Positions 32,719 to 46,098 of a stretch of DNA of 64,000 bases are shown here, one piece after another. The DNA comes from Pseudomonas sp. CFII64 (GTDB lineage: Bacteria; Pseudomonadota; Gammaproteobacteria; Pseudomonadales; Pseudomonadaceae): contig NZ_ATLO01000007.1 of NCBI RefSeq assembly GCF_000416235.1, forward strand, positions 62,001-126,000. The letters run 5' to 3'. The translations under genes were made by a program, and so were the position numbers. Position 1 is the first letter of the stretch, and each line of letters opens with the position of its first letter. The notes beneath the pieces were generated by a model. It saw nothing but the letters and a program-made list of their open reading frames with translations, was not told the DNA's origin and did no database searches.

Positions 32719-34053
32719 TCAGCTCAAACTTTGGTCATTCGTCGGCGCCCGCCATTGCAAACGCCAGTCGCCATGGGCATCGGCGTTGAGTTCCGGCAGG
32801 TTGGCGACCGCCAGTAACTGCCCGTTGCGGTACAGCAGCGGCAATCGGCCGCGAATAAACAGCGGAATGCCGCGCTCATTGAGCAAACGCTTGAGATCCC
32901 GATGACCGCGCCCCGGCAAATGCAGGATTTCCCCGCCCTGGCGATAACGCACCTCGAAGGATCCCGCCGGAATTTTTCCATCCATGTGCAGCTGACCATT
33001 GCCGGGAAGGCTCAACGGCCGGGCAGGATTGCTCCAGGCGGAAACCGCCTTGAGCGGTTGCAGGAAATCGCCGCACAGCCACCAGATACGGCCTTCAGCA
33101 CGATGCAGTTCGCCGTCGGCCAGACGCCAGACCGGCCGCGCACCCTGCCCTGCGTCGCGCAAATCTTCCCAGCCGCGCCAATGGTCGCTGTCCGGCAAAC
33201 GCGTCAAAGGCGCGAGCCAATGGCGTAGCGCGTTACGTTGCCGCGCTGCCGATAAATCGACCAACGGCGCAAGATCCAGCGAAGGAATGGCAACCCACGG
33301 CAACAGGCTGGCAGAGCGTGCGGCGGCCAGATCCTGCTCCGCCAGTTCGTTCAGCAACTGCTGCGCTTCATCCAGATGCGCGGCGGTCCGCGCCAGGTTT
33401 GCCGCCGCTTGCGGCCAGCGTGAGGTCAACGCGGGCAGCACCTGAGTGCGCAGGTAGTTGCGGGAGAACTGCGTGTTGTCGTTGCTGGGATCTTCAACCC
33501 AGACCAACTGATGGACTCGGGCGTAAGCTTCGAGGTCAGCACGCGAGATCCCCAGCAGCGGACGCAACAGGCTGCCCTCGCCCAGCGCACGACTGACAGG
33601 CATCGCCGCCAGCCCACGCAGACCCGCGCCGCGCAGCAAACGGAACAACAGGGTTTCAGCCTGATCGTCCTGATGTTGCGCCGTCAGCAGCACCTCGCCG
33701 GGTTTCAACGCCGCAGCGAAGGCCGCATAACGGGCCTCCCGCGCCGCCTGCTCCAGACTGGCCTGGGCCTTGACCTGCACGGCAATCACCTGCAACGACA
33801 CGCCCAGTGCCGCACAGGCCTGCTGACAATGCGCAGGCCAAGCATCGGCCGCAGCCTGAAGACCGTGATGAACATGAATGGCGTTGATGGGCGGCAGCGT
33901 TTCGCGGCGGGCGAGTTCAGCCAGCAAGTGCAGCAAAACCGTGGAATCCAGGCCGCCGGAGAAACCGACATGCCAGGCAGGCGCGTGACGCCAGGGGGCC
34001 AGGGCTTGGGTAAGCCTGGTGGGGAGATCGTGGGGGTGTTTGTGTGTAGTCAT
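32719..34053 (-). CDS. tilS: tRNA(Ile)-lysidine synthetase
   Basis: 444 residues from ATG 34053; a TTG five codons upstream is possible since the Shine-Dalgarno is weak for both. Adds lysine to C34 of tRNA-Ile(CAU), switching it from AUG to AUA reading. PP-loop motif GFSGGLDSTVLLHLL near residue 34, AQHQDDQAETLLFRLLRGAG near 130, an N-terminal TilS core, and a C-terminal domain (GRGHRDLKRLLNERGIP) that binds the acceptor stem. Full length for the long, E. coli-type enzymes. Confidence 0.95.
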   Translation of the reverse strand: MTTHKHPHDLPTRLTQALAPWRHAPAWHVGFSGGLDSTVLLHLLAELARRETLPPINAIHVHHGLQAAADAWPAHCQQACAALGVSLQVIAVQVKAQASLEQAAREARYAAFAAALKPGEVLLTAQHQDDQAETLLFRLLRGAGLRGLAAMPVSRALGEGSLLRPLLGISRADLEAYARVHQLVWVEDPSNDNTQFSRNYLRTQVLPALTSRWPQAAANLARTAAHLDEAQQLLNELAEQDLAAARSASLLPWVAIPSLDLAPLVDLSAARQRNALRHWLAPLTRLPDSDHWRGWEDLRDAGQGARPVWRLADGELHRAEGRIWWLCGDFLQPLKAVSAWSNPARPLSLPGNGQLHMDGKIPAGSFEVRYRQGGEILHLPGRGHRDLKRLLNERGIPLFIRGRLPLLYRNGQLLAVANLPELNADAHGDWRLQWRAPTNDQSLS

Positions 34054-34154
34054 TGAAAGACGCTTCAACCGTGGGACCGGCCGGGGTGGCGTTCCACTTC
34101 ATCCGGGGAAGAGGCCGATTCCGACGCTGCTTCTATGGCGCCTGAACTAGCTTC

Positions 34155-34216
34155 TCGCGAATAAATCCGCTCCTACAGAGACACCGCGCGCCCTGTAGGA
34201 GCGGATTTATCCGCGA
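34155..34216. repeat. paired REP-like inverted repeat (GTAGGAGCGGATTTATCC family)
   Basis: Left arm 34155-34178 (TCGCGAATAAATCCGCTCCT and on) and right arm 34193-34216 are near-perfect reverse complements around a 14-base loop. It lies in the tilS-accA spacer. A separate GGGACCGGCC element sits next to it at 34072-34085. Confidence 0.85.
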
Positions 34217-34254
34217 AGGCTCGCGAACGAATCAGCTCCCACGGGGCATCCAGA

Positions 34255-35202
34255 TTACAGGCCGTAACTCATCAAACGCTCATAACGGCGGGCCAGCAGC
34301 GCGTCGTTGTCGAATTTCTTGAGCATCTGCAACTGATCGCTCAGCTCCTGACGAATCGACTCGGCCGCACCGGCAGGATCACGATGGGCGCCGCCCAGTG
34401 GTTCGCCGATGACTTTATCCACGATACCCAGACCCTTGAGGCGATCAGCGGTGATGCCCATGGCTTCGGCAGCGTCCGGCGCCTTGTCGGCGGTTTTCCA
34501 CAGGATCGATGCGCAACCTTCCGGGGAAATAACCGCATAGGTGGAGTACTGCAGCATGTTCAGCTGGTCGCAGACGCCGATGGCCAATGCGCCACCGGAA
34601 CCGCCTTCGCCGATAACCGTGGCGATGATCGGCGTTTTCAGACGCGCCATGACCCGCAGGTTCCAGGCAATCGCTTCGCTCTGGTTGCGCTCTTCAGCGT
34701 CGATGCCAGGGTAAGCGCCCGGCGTGTCGATGAAGGTCAGGATCGGCATCTTGAAGCGCTCGGCCATTTCCATCAGGCGACAGGCTTTGCGATAGCCTTC
34801 TGGACGCGGCATGCCGAAGTTGCGGCGAACCTTTTCGCGGACTTCACGACCCTTCTGGTGACCAATAACCATCACTGGCTGGCCTTCCAGACGCGCAACG
34901 CCACCGACAATCGCGGCGTCGTCGGAGAAGTGACGGTCGCCGTGCAGCTCGTCGAATTCGGTGAAGATGTGCTGGATGTAATCCAGGGTGTACGGACGAC
35001 GCGGATGACGCGCCATGCGCGCGATCTGCCAGCTGGTCAGATTGCCGAAAATGCTTTCGGTCAGCGTGTTGCTCTTTTCCTGCAGACGCGAGATTTCGTC
35101 GCCGATATTCAGCGAGTTGTCATTACCCACCAAGCGCAATTCTTCGATCTTGGCTTGCAGGTCAGCGATCGGCTGTTCGAAATCAAGAAAATTCGGGTTC
35201 AT
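34255..35202 (-). CDS. accA: acetyl-CoA carboxylase carboxyltransferase subunit alpha
   Basis: 315 residues from ATG 35202 ([19 protein letters not shown]). With AccD it moves CO2 from biotin-AccB to acetyl-CoA, giving malonyl-CoA, the committed step of fatty acid synthesis. [42 protein letters not shown] and [12 protein letters not shown] are the family blocks. Downstream of dnaE by 109 bases, the order seen in many proteobacteria. No terminator was seen between the two. Confidence 0.97.
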   Translation of the reverse strand: MNPNFLDFEQPIADLQAKIEELRLVGNDNSLNIGDEISRLQEKSNTLTESIFGNLTSWQIARMARHPRRPYTLDYIQHIFTEFDELHGDRHFSDDAAIVGGVARLEGQPVMVIGHQKGREVREKVRRNFGMPRPEGYRKACRLMEMAERFKMPILTFIDTPGAYPGIDAEERNQSEAIAWNLRVMARLKTPIIATVIGEGGSGGALAIGVCDQLNMLQYSTYAVISPEGCASILWKTADKAPDAAEAMGITADRLKGLGIVDKVIGEPLGGAHRDPAGAAESIRQELSDQLQMLKKFDNDALLARRYERLMSYGL

Positions 35203-35311
35203 AGGCATCCGTCTTGGGTCGACGGCCAAGAGGCCGGCCGGTTGATCCGTGAGCGCCATACCTTACGGGAACTGGCGCATTCAGGTCGAGATTAAAAATT
35301 CAGGGCTGAGT

Positions 35312-38833
<3,522 letters not shown>

Positions 38834-38855
38834 GGTGATCCTATAGCGCTAGAAC

Positions 38856-38887
38856 AAAAAACGAAGGCCCGGATTGTACCGGGCCTT
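38856..38887 (-). terminator. rnhB terminator
   Basis: AAGGCCCGG (38864-38872) pairs with CCGGGCCTT (38879-38887) over ATTGTA; on the minus strand TTTTT follows two bases later. It separates the lpx-rnhB operon from dnaE. Confidence 0.87.
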
Positions 38888-38908
38888 TGGCAAAACATCA
38901 GCCCACTG

Positions 38909-39559
38909 TCAGTCCAGCGGGAATGCCGATAATGACGGCATGTTGCTCAACATCATCATCTCCCGGGCTTCATACGCGGCCCGTACCGGCGCGAAGGAAC
39001 GCCGATGAATCGGCGTCGGGCCCAGGCGCGCCAAGGCTTCCAGATGGACGGGCGTCGGATAGCCCTTGTGCGCGCCCATGCCGTAACCCGGATAAATCAG
39101 TTCAAACGCGGCCATTTCCCGATCACGACTGACCTTGGCCAGAATCGACGCCGCAGCAATCGCCGGAACCTGTGCATCACCCTGGATCACCGGCGCGCTG
39201 GGCACCGACAGTTGCGGGCAGCGGTTGCCGTCGATCAGTGCCAGTTTCGGCGTGATGATCAGACCTTCAACGGCGCGCTTCATGGCCAGCATCGTGGCGT
39301 GCAGAATGTTCAGCTCGTCGATTTCCTCGACCTCAGCCCTGGCGATGTACCAGCACAAGGCTTTCTCGCAAATTTCGTCGTAGAGTTTTTCGCGCCTGGC
39401 TTCGGTGAGCTTCTTCGAGTCATTCAGACCCAGAATCGGCCGACGCGGATCGAGGATTACTGCGGCGGTGACGACAGCGCCGCACAGCGGGCCGCGGCCC
39501 ACCTCGTCGACGCCGGCAACCAGTTCTTCGACCAGATTGAAATCCAGACCCATTTGCAT
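38909..39559 (-). CDS. rnhB: ribonuclease HII
   Basis: 216 residues from the ATG encoding MQMGLDFNL; an in-frame GTG five codons upstream, at the lpxB stop, is possible. Removes RNA from RNA-DNA hybrids, including single ribonucleotides in DNA. Active-site carboxylates: D and E in [14 protein letters not shown] in [10 protein letters not shown] in SRDREM. Last gene of the lpxD-fabZ-lpxA-lpxB-rnhB run, 11 bases after lpxB, and closed by a terminator. Confidence 0.96.
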   Translation of the reverse strand: MQMGLDFNLVEELVAGVDEVGRGPLCGAVVTAAVILDPRRPILGLNDSKKLTEARREKLYDEICEKALCWYIARAEVEEIDELNILHATMLAMKRAVEGLIITPKLALIDGNRCPQLSVPSAPVIQGDAQVPAIAAASILAKVSRDREMAAFELIYPGYGMGAHKGYPTPVHLEALARLGPTPIHRRSFAPVRAAYEAREMMMLSNMPSLSAFPLD

Positions 39560-39570
39560 TGTTCGTGCAC

Positions 39571-40710
39571 TCACAGTGAAGGCGAGCGACCGATCAGGCT
39601 CAATACCGCTTCGGCGGCCTGATTGGAAGCATCGCGACGCAAGGTCCGGTGGATTTCATCAAAGCCCGAAGTCTGTTCCTGGCCGCCTTCAAGCAGCGGC
39701 AGCAGCGTCTGCGCCAAGGTCTCGGCGGTCGCGGCGTCCTGCAGCAGTTCCGGCACCAACAGGCGCTGGGCCAGCAGGTTCGGCAGGGAGACGTAGGGGC
39801 TTTTCACCAAACGCTTGAGTATCCAAAAGGTAATCGGTGCCATTCGATAGGCAACGACCATTGGTCGTTTGTACAGCAAGGCTTCGAGGGTGGCGGTGCC
39901 GGAGGCGATCAGGACCGCGTCGCAGGCGGCCAGCGCCAGATGCGAGCCGCCGTCGAGTAGCGTCAGCGGCAGCTCACGACCTTGCAGCAGTTGTTCGATT
40001 TGCGCCCGACGCTGCGGGCTGGCACACGGCAGCACGAAGCGCAGCCCCGGACGCTGGGCCAGCAGCAACTGCGCAGCATCAAGAAACAGACTGCCCAGAC
40101 GACCGACTTCGCCGCCACGGCTCCCTGGCATCAAGGCTACAACGGGGCCGTCGCCCAAACCCAGTTCGGCGCGTGCCGCTGCACGATCAGCCTCAAGCGG
40201 GATAGTGTCGGCCAAAGGATGTCCGACGAACTTGACCGGCACGCCCTTTTCTTCATAGAAACGCGCTTCGAAAGGCAGCAACGTCAGCATCAGATCGCAG
40301 CCCTCGCGAATCTTCAGCACACGCTTTTGCCGCCAGGCCCAGACCGACGGGCTGACGTAATGCACGGTCTTGATCCCGGCACGGCGTAATTGCAGTTCGA
40401 TGTTGAGGGTGAAATCCGGCGCATCGATACCGATGAACACGTCCGGCTTTTCATTGATCAAGGTCTGGATCAGCACTTTGCGTTTGGCGAGCAGTTCGCG
40501 CAAACGCCCCAGCACCTCGACCAGCCCCATGACCGACAGACGCTCCATGGGGAAATAGGAAACCATGCCTTCGGCTTCCATCAGCGGACCGCCGACGCCA
40601 ATGAATTGCGCATCAGGATGACGAGCCTTGATGGCACGCATCAGCCCGGAACCGAGAATGTCGCCGGAAGCCTCGCCAGCCACCAGTGCGATACGCAGTA
40701 CGCCCGTCAT
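39571..40710 (-). CDS. lpxB: lipid-A-disaccharide synthase
   Basis: 379 residues. Peripheral membrane glycosyltransferase (GT-B fold, GT19) joining UDP-2,3-diacylglucosamine and lipid X to the tetraacyl disaccharide. N-terminal [49 protein letters not shown]; and [20 protein letters not shown] are all family motifs. Two bases separate it from lpxA. Confidence 0.97.
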   Translation of the reverse strand: MTGVLRIALVAGEASGDILGSGLMRAIKARHPDAQFIGVGGPLMEAEGMVSYFPMERLSVMGLVEVLGRLRELLAKRKVLIQTLINEKPDVFIGIDAPDFTLNIELQLRRAGIKTVHYVSPSVWAWRQKRVLKIREGCDLMLTLLPFEARFYEEKGVPVKFVGHPLADTIPLEADRAAARAELGLGDGPVVALMPGSRGGEVGRLGSLFLDAAQLLLAQRPGLRFVLPCASPQRRAQIEQLLQGRELPLTLLDGGSHLALAACDAVLIASGTATLEALLYKRPMVVAYRMAPITFWILKRLVKSPYVSLPNLLAQRLLVPELLQDAATAETLAQTLLPLLEGGQEQTSGFDEIHRTLRRDASNQAAEAVLSLIGRSPSL

Positions 40711-40712
40711 GG

Positions 40713-41489
40713 TTAGCGAGTGATGCCGCGAGTCGACGATTGAATGGACTCAAGGAACACTGCCACTTCAGGAAATGCTGTGGCCGGCTCGGCGAGTTCG
40801 GCAATCGCCTGATCCACCGTCAGGCCCTGGCGATAAACCACTTTGTAAGCCCGGCGCAAGGCGTGGATGGCGTCTTCGGCAAAGCCGCGACGACGCATGC
40901 CTTCGAAGTTCATGCTGCGGGCCTCGGCGGGGTTGCCGAAGACCGTGACGAATGCCGGGACGTCCTTGCCAATCGCGGTGCCCATGCCTGAAAAGCTGTG
41001 GGCGCCGATGTGGCAAAACTGATGCACCAGCGTGAACCCGGACAGGATCGCCCAGTCGTCAACGTGCACATGGCCTGCCAACGCAGTGTTGTTGACCAGA
41101 ATGCAGTTATTGCCGATGACGCTGTCATGGCCAATATGCGCGTAAGCCATGATCAGGTTGTGATCGCCCAGCGTGGTCTCGGCGCGATCCTGAATGGTGC
41201 CACGATGGATCGTCACACCTTCACGAATCACGTTGTGATCGCCGATCACCAGGCGCGTCTCTTCGCCTTTGTATTTTAGATCGGGCGTGTCTTCGCCTAC
41301 CGAGGAAAACTGGTAGATGCGATTGTGTTTACCGATCCGTGTCGGGCCACGCAGGATCACGTGCGGCCCGATCACTGTACCCTCGCCAATTTCCACACCG
41401 GCTCCGATGATCGACCACGGGCCGACCTCTACATCGTCAGCCAGAATGGCTGTCGGATCGATGATTGCGCGAGAGTCAATCAAACTCAT
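40713..41489 (-). CDS. lpxA: UDP-N-acetylglucosamine acyltransferase
   Basis: 258 residues. First step of lipid A synthesis: moves a 3-hydroxyacyl chain from ACP to UDP-GlcNAc. Left-handed beta-helix of hexapeptide repeats over about residues 1-185 ([17 protein letters not shown]...), catalytic histidine region [15 protein letters not shown], then a helical C-terminal domain. Overlaps fabZ by four bases (ATGA). In Pseudomonas LpxA usually prefers 3-hydroxydecanoyl-ACP; the ruler residue was not judged here. Confidence 0.97.
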   Translation of the reverse strand: MSLIDSRAIIDPTAILADDVEVGPWSIIGAGVEIGEGTVIGPHVILRGPTRIGKHNRIYQFSSVGEDTPDLKYKGEETRLVIGDHNVIREGVTIHRGTIQDRAETTLGDHNLIMAYAHIGHDSVIGNNCILVNNTALAGHVHVDDWAILSGFTLVHQFCHIGAHSFSGMGTAIGKDVPAFVTVFGNPAEARSMNFEGMRRRGFAEDAIHALRRAYKVVYRQGLTVDQAIAELAEPATAFPEVAVFLESIQSSTRGITR

Positions 41490-41926
41490 AGTTTACGTTC
41501 CGCACAGATGATTTCTGCGGAGCATACCGGCTTGCCGTCGACCGAGGCCTGGCATTCGAACTTCCAGATCTGACGCTTGCAGCTGATGAACTTCGCTTCA
41601 AGAATCAACTGATCGCCCGGCAGCACTGGCTGGCGGAAACGCAGCTTGTCGGAGCCCACGAAGTAATAGAGCGTGCCATCAGCAGGCTTTACGTCAAGCA
41701 TTTTAAAACCAAGGATACCGGCTGCCTGGGCCATTGCTTCGATGATCAACACGCCGGGCATGATTGGATGCGCGGGAAAGTGACCATTGAAGAACGGTTC
41801 ATTGATGCTGACATTCTTGTAGGCACGAATGCTCTTGCTCTCAACATCCAGCTCAACTACACGGTCCACCAGCAGGAACGGATAGCGGTGAGGCAGGTAT
41901 TCGCGAATTTCGTTGATGTCCATCAT
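41486..41926 (-). CDS. fabZ: 3-hydroxyacyl-ACP dehydratase FabZ
   Basis: 146 residues from ATG 41926 ([21 protein letters not shown]). Hot-dog fold dehydratase of the fatty acid elongation cycle; it competes with LpxA for 3-hydroxyacyl-ACP, which fits its place between lpxD and lpxA. The catalytic His and Glu are in [23 protein letters not shown] longer frame reaches 41989, but the shorter start matches the family length. Confidence 0.97.
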   Translation of the reverse strand: MMDINEIREYLPHRYPFLLVDRVVELDVESKSIRAYKNVSINEPFFNGHFPAHPIMPGVLIIEAMAQAAGILGFKMLDVKPADGTLYYFVGSDKLRFRQPVLPGDQLILEAKFISCKRQIWKFECQASVDGKPVCSAEIICAERKL

Positions 41927-42037
41927 TTCGAGGGGAAGCCTGTAGTAAAGATTGGGAGTGCGCGACGGGTGCGCAGCACTCCTCTGCAAATCAAGGAGGC
42001 AATTTATCGGCTGTGCACGCTTGATATGAAAAAGGTA

Positions 42038-43093
42038 TCAGCCATCAGATGAAGCATTAACGCCTGAGGTCACGGCCTCGACCATCTTTTCCAGCTTTTG
42101 CAGCCTGCGCGCCATGTCATCGATCTTGCGAATGCGTGCTGCACTTTTACGCCACTCGGCGGCCGGCTGCATCGCCGTACCCGAGGAATAAGCCCCTGGT
42201 TCGGTAATCGAGTGCGTCACCATGGTCATGCCGGTGATGAAAACGCCGTCGCAGATTTCAATATGCCCCACCAGCCCGACACCGCCGGCAAGGGTGCAAT
42301 GTTTGCCAATCTTTGTGCTACCGGATATCCCCACGCAGGCGGCCATCGCGGTGTGATCGCCAATCTGCACGTTGTGGGCAATCTGGATCTGGTTGTCCAG
42401 CTTCACGCCATTACCGATGCGCGTGTCGGCCAGAGCGCCGCGGTCGATGGCGGTATTCACGCCAATTTCCACGTCGTCGCCCACCAGGACACCGCCAATC
42501 TGCGCGATCTTCTGCCAGATACCTTTGTCATTGGCAAAGCCGAAACCTTCACCACCCAGCACCGCGCCCGACTGAATCACCACGCGCTCACCAATGCGCA
42601 CATCGTGATAAAGCGTGACCCGAGGGGCGAGCCAGCCGCCAGCACCGATTTCACAACGGGCACCGATGAAGCAGTGGGCGCCAATGGTCACACCAGCCGC
42701 AATCCGCGCGCCGCTTTCAATGACGGCGAACGCACCGACACTGGCAGCGGCATCGACAAACGCATCCGCCGCAACGATGGCCGTTGGATGCACACCGGCT
42801 GCAGCCTTGGGCTTGGGATCGAACAGGTGAGAAATTCGTGCATAGGCCAGATAAGGGTCCGGAACCAGCAACGCATCCCCGACGAACAACTCGGCATCCG
42901 CGGGTTTGAGCAACACGGCGGACGCATGGGTATCGGCGAGAAATTTACGGTATTGGGGATTTGCCAGGAAGCTGACATGACCAGGGCCGGCCTCTTGTAA
43001 AGTGGCCAGCCCGGTTATCTCTTTATCCTCGGCGCCACGCAGGGTAGCGCCCAGGAACTCGGCCAATTGGCCGAGCTTGATGGATACAGTCAT
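42038..43093 (-). CDS. lpxD: UDP-3-O-(3-hydroxyacyl)glucosamine N-acyltransferase
   Basis: 351 residues. Third step of lipid A synthesis. N-terminal uridine-binding domain ([15 protein letters not shown]...), a central left-handed beta-helix of hexapeptide repeats (about 105-290: [20 protein letters not shown]...) with the catalytic histidine in [17 protein letters not shown], and a C-terminal helix ending in a coiled segment ([17 protein letters not shown]). Three bases after skp; 111 bases before fabZ. Confidence 0.97.
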   Translation of the reverse strand: MTVSIKLGQLAEFLGATLRGAEDKEITGLATLQEAGPGHVSFLANPQYRKFLADTHASAVLLKPADAELFVGDALLVPDPYLAYARISHLFDPKPKAAAGVHPTAIVAADAFVDAAASVGAFAVIESGARIAAGVTIGAHCFIGARCEIGAGGWLAPRVTLYHDVRIGERVVIQSGAVLGGEGFGFANDKGIWQKIAQIGGVLVGDDVEIGVNTAIDRGALADTRIGNGVKLDNQIQIAHNVQIGDHTAMAACVGISGSTKIGKHCTLAGGVGLVGHIEICDGVFITGMTMVTHSITEPGAYSSGTAMQPAAEWRKSAARIRKIDDMARRLQKLEKMVEAVTSGVNASSDG

Positions 43094-43096
43094 GAC

Positions 43097-43600
43097 TTAC
43101 TTCAGCTGATTCATGCGCTCGATGACCTGGCGGGTCACGTCGTACTGAGGCTTGACGTCAATCACAGCACCGCGTTCGAAGACCAGGTCAAATGCGCCTT
43201 TCTTGATCACTTCTTCTACAGCCTGATCCAGCTTGGGCTTTAGTTGCTTGAGCATTTCGCGGTCAGCAACGGCTTTGGCTTCGTTCAGCTCTTTGGACTG
43301 GAACTGGAAGTCACGGGCTTTTTGCTTGAATTCAAGCTCAAGACGCTCGCGTTCAGGCTGGGCCATTTTGTCGCCACCGCTGACCAGACGATCCTGGATG
43401 CCTTTGGCGCTGCTTTCCAGAGACTTGAGCTTGGTCAGTTGCGGACCGAACTTCTTCTCTGCATCAACGGCGTACTTCTTGGCCGCATCAGATTCCAGCA
43501 AAGCCATCTGATAGTTCAGAACAGCGATTTTCATGTCGGCAAACGCCGGGCTTGCAACAAGAACGGTTGCCAGCAGTACCAATTGAGTCAACTTACGCAC
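43097..43600 (-). CDS. skp: periplasmic chaperone Skp/OmpH
   Basis: 167 residues. Signal peptide at residues 1-21 (RKLTQLVLLATVLVASPAFA), then a strongly charged helical mature part that forms the tentacles of the trimeric jellyfish-like chaperone (KFGPQLTKLKSLESSAKGIQ..., QKARDFQFQSKEL). Carries unfolded outer-membrane proteins to BamA, encoded just upstream (45-base gap). Called hlpA/ompH in P. aeruginosa. Confidence 0.95.
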   Translation of the reverse strand: MRKLTQLVLLATVLVASPAFADMKIAVLNYQMALLESDAAKKYAVDAEKKFGPQLTKLKSLESSAKGIQDRLVSGGDKMAQPERERLELEFKQKARDFQFQSKELNEAKAVADREMLKQLKPKLDQAVEEVIKKGAFDLVFERGAVIDVKPQYDVTRQVIERMNQLK

Positions 43601-43645
43601 GATCTACTCCTACGGAATTCGTTGTCATTAGCTAAGACCAGACCC

Positions 43646-46024
43646 TTAGAAGGTCTGACCAAGGGAGAACTGGAATACTTGAGTTTCGGTGTTGTCGTCC
43701 GGCTTCTTGATCGGCATCGCCAAAGCGAAGCTCAACGGGCCAAGCGCAGTGATCCAGGTGACGCCTACGCCGACGGAGCTTGCCAGACCGGAAAGGTCGA
43801 CGTTGTTGCACTCGACGCCGGTGCGGGTCTTGGACTCGCAATTGCTGTCGAAGACATTACCCACGTCCCAGAACAGCGAAGTGCGCAGGGAACGCTGATC
43901 CTTGATGAATGGCAGAGGGAACATGACCTCTACACCACCCTGAACCAATACGTTACCACCGAACGGCAGCGGATCCTGATCCGGGTCAGCCAGGGTACCT
44001 GGCTTGCCGCCTGGGTTGCCCTCGCCTCGGCTCGGTGTACTGCGCGGACCGAGGGTGCTGTCCTTGAAGCCACGTACCGAGTTGAAGCCACCGGCGTAGT
44101 AGTTCTCGTAGAACGGCAGACCGGAGGTCGAACCATAACCGTCGCCATAACCCAGCTCGGTGTGCAGACGCAGGGTGTAGTTGTCGGTGATCGGGTGGAA
44201 ATACTGTGCGCGGTAGTCAAGCTTGAAGAACGACAGGTCGCTGCCCGGCAGAGTCGATTCCAGCACCAGGCTTTGCGAATGACCGCGAGTCGCCAGTACG
44301 CCTTTGTTCAAGGTGGACTCGGACCAGCCGGCAGACGCCTTGAAGTTCAGGTACTTGTCGCCTTCCTGGTCAACGAAGTCGAAAATCTCGTCAACGGTAT
44401 AGGTACCGGTCTTGATTTCATCCTGCTGAACGGTCAGGCCGAAGGTCAGACGCGATGTTTCGTTGATCGGGTAGCCCATGCTGATGCCAGCACCCAGGCT
44501 GTCTACCGCATAGCTTGCCACGTCGACATCGAGGTCATCGTAGTCGGTCGTGCGGTAGAACGCGTTGTAACCCAGGCTCACGCCATCAGCCGTCCAGTAC
44601 GGATCGACATAGCTGAAGTTGTAACGGCTCTGGTATTCGCTGCGGGTCAAGCCGATGCTGACCTTGTTACCGGTACCGAGGAAGTTGTTCTGGCTGATCG
44701 AACCACCGAGGATCAGACCGGCGCTCTGGGCGAAACCGACGCTGGCGGTGATCGAACCGGAGGCTTGCTCTTCAACGGCGTAGTTGACGTCTACCTGATC
44801 GTCGGTACCCGGCACAGGCGGGGTTTCGACGTTCACTTCTTTAAAGAAGCCCAGACGGTCAAGACGGGTTTTCGACTGGTCGATCAGGTAGGTCGAAGCC
44901 CAGCCGCCTTCCATCTGACGCATTTCGCGACGCAGCACTTCGTCCGCAGACTTGGTGTTGCCACGGAAGTTGATGCGATTCACGTAGGCACGCTTGCCCG
45001 GATCCACCACGAAGGTGATATCAACCGTGTGATCTTCGTCGTGGGGCGTTGGTACGCCGTTGACGTTGGCGAAGGTGTAACCCTCGTTACCCAGACGACG
45101 GGTGATCAGTTCGGAAGTGGTGGTCATGACCTTGCGGGAGAAAACCTGGCCCGGCTTGACCAGCAGCAGGGATTTGACCTGGTCTTCCGGCACCTTGAGG
45201 TCGCCGCTCAGCTTGACGGATTTGACGCTGTATTTCTGGCCTTCGTTGACGTTGACCGTGATGTACACGTTCTTCTTGTCAGGCGTGATCGATACCTGGG
45301 TCGAAGCGATATCCATATTGATATAGCCGCGATCGAGGTAGTAGGAACGCAGACGTTCGAGGTCGCCGGAGAGTTTCTCGCGGGCGTACTTGTCGTCGTT
45401 CTTGAAGAAGGAAAGCCAGTTGGTGGTCTTGAGCTCGAAAAGACCAATCAGGTCTTCATCAGGGAACACCGTGTTACCCACCACGTTGATGTGCTGGATA
45501 GCAGCGACGGTGCCTTCATTGATGTTGATCTTCAAGCCAACGCGGTTGCGTGGCTGAGGAACGACTTCGGTAGCCACTTCAGCGGAGTAACGGCCTTGGG
45601 CAACGTACTGACGTTGCAGCTCGTTACGCACACCCTCAAGGGTGGCGCGCTGGAAGATCTCACCTTCAGCCAGACCGGACTGCTTGAGACCTTTCATCAG
45701 GTCTTCGGTGGAGATGGCCTTGTTGCCTTCGATCTCGATGCTCGCCACAGACGGGCGCTCGACAACACTGATAACCAGCACATTCCCGTCACGGCCCACC
45801 TGGATGTCCTGAAAGAACCCAGTCTTGAACAGCGCGCGAGTGGCATCGACCAGACGACCATCATCCGCTTGCTCGCCAACGTTCAGCGGCAGCGCACCAA
45901 ATACACTGCCAGCGGAAACCCGCTGCAGGCCATTGACACGGATATCGGAGATGGTGAAGGACTCAGCGTGAACTTCGGCGATCATCAGTGCGGCAAGAAC
46001 CGCAGTTAGCAGCAGACGTTTCAT
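43646..46024 (-). CDS. bamA: outer membrane protein assembly factor BamA
   Basis: 792 residues from ATG 46024. Signal peptide about 1-20 (KRLLLTAVLAALMIAEVHA). Five POTRA domains over about 22-420 (ISDIRVNGLQRVSAGSVF begins POTRA1), then a 16-strand beta-barrel with the conserved VRGF loop motif (GFNSVRGFKDS) and the C-terminal aromatic QFSLGQTF required for outer-membrane insertion. Core of the BAM complex; Opr86/Omp85 in P. aeruginosa. Between rseP and skp. Confidence 0.98.
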   Translation of the reverse strand: MKRLLLTAVLAALMIAEVHAESFTISDIRVNGLQRVSAGSVFGALPLNVGEQADDGRLVDATRALFKTGFFQDIQVGRDGNVLVISVVERPSVASIEIEGNKAISTEDLMKGLKQSGLAEGEIFQRATLEGVRNELQRQYVAQGRYSAEVATEVVPQPRNRVGLKININEGTVAAIQHINVVGNTVFPDEDLIGLFELKTTNWLSFFKNDDKYAREKLSGDLERLRSYYLDRGYINMDIASTQVSITPDKKNVYITVNVNEGQKYSVKSVKLSGDLKVPEDQVKSLLLVKPGQVFSRKVMTTTSELITRRLGNEGYTFANVNGVPTPHDEDHTVDITFVVDPGKRAYVNRINFRGNTKSADEVLRREMRQMEGGWASTYLIDQSKTRLDRLGFFKEVNVETPPVPGTDDQVDVNYAVEEQASGSITASVGFAQSAGLILGGSISQNNFLGTGNKVSIGLTRSEYQSRYNFSYVDPYWTADGVSLGYNAFYRTTDYDDLDVDVASYAVDSLGAGISMGYPINETSRLTFGLTVQQDEIKTGTYTVDEIFDFVDQEGDKYLNFKASAGWSESTLNKGVLATRGHSQSLVLESTLPGSDLSFFKLDYRAQYFHPITDNYTLRLHTELGYGDGYGSTSGLPFYENYYAGGFNSVRGFKDSTLGPRSTPSRGEGNPGGKPGTLADPDQDPLPFGGNVLVQGGVEVMFPLPFIKDQRSLRTSLFWDVGNVFDSNCESKTRTGVECNNVDLSGLASSVGVGVTWITALGPLSFALAMPIKKPDDNTETQVFQFSLGQTF

Positions 46025-46051
46025 GAAGTCCTTTCTTATTCCAACTGGCAA

Positions 46052-46078
46052 TAAACAAACTGCCGCAAAATGCGGCAG
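46052..46078 (-). terminator. terminator or attenuator between rseP and bamA
   Basis: CTGCCGC (46060-46066) pairs with GCGGCAG (46072-46078) over AAAAT; the minus strand continues TTTGTTTAT. The stem is short but the tail is U-rich. It lies 36 bases before the bamA ATG, so it probably only attenuates read-through. Confidence 0.6.
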
Positions 46079-46098
46079 ATTCGCAACTCAATGAAGCT

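Noticed and set aside
43244..46009. 921-residue open frame antisense to bamA
   Set aside because: Shadow of the bamA coding sequence, with the same composition artefact and no ribosome site or domain.
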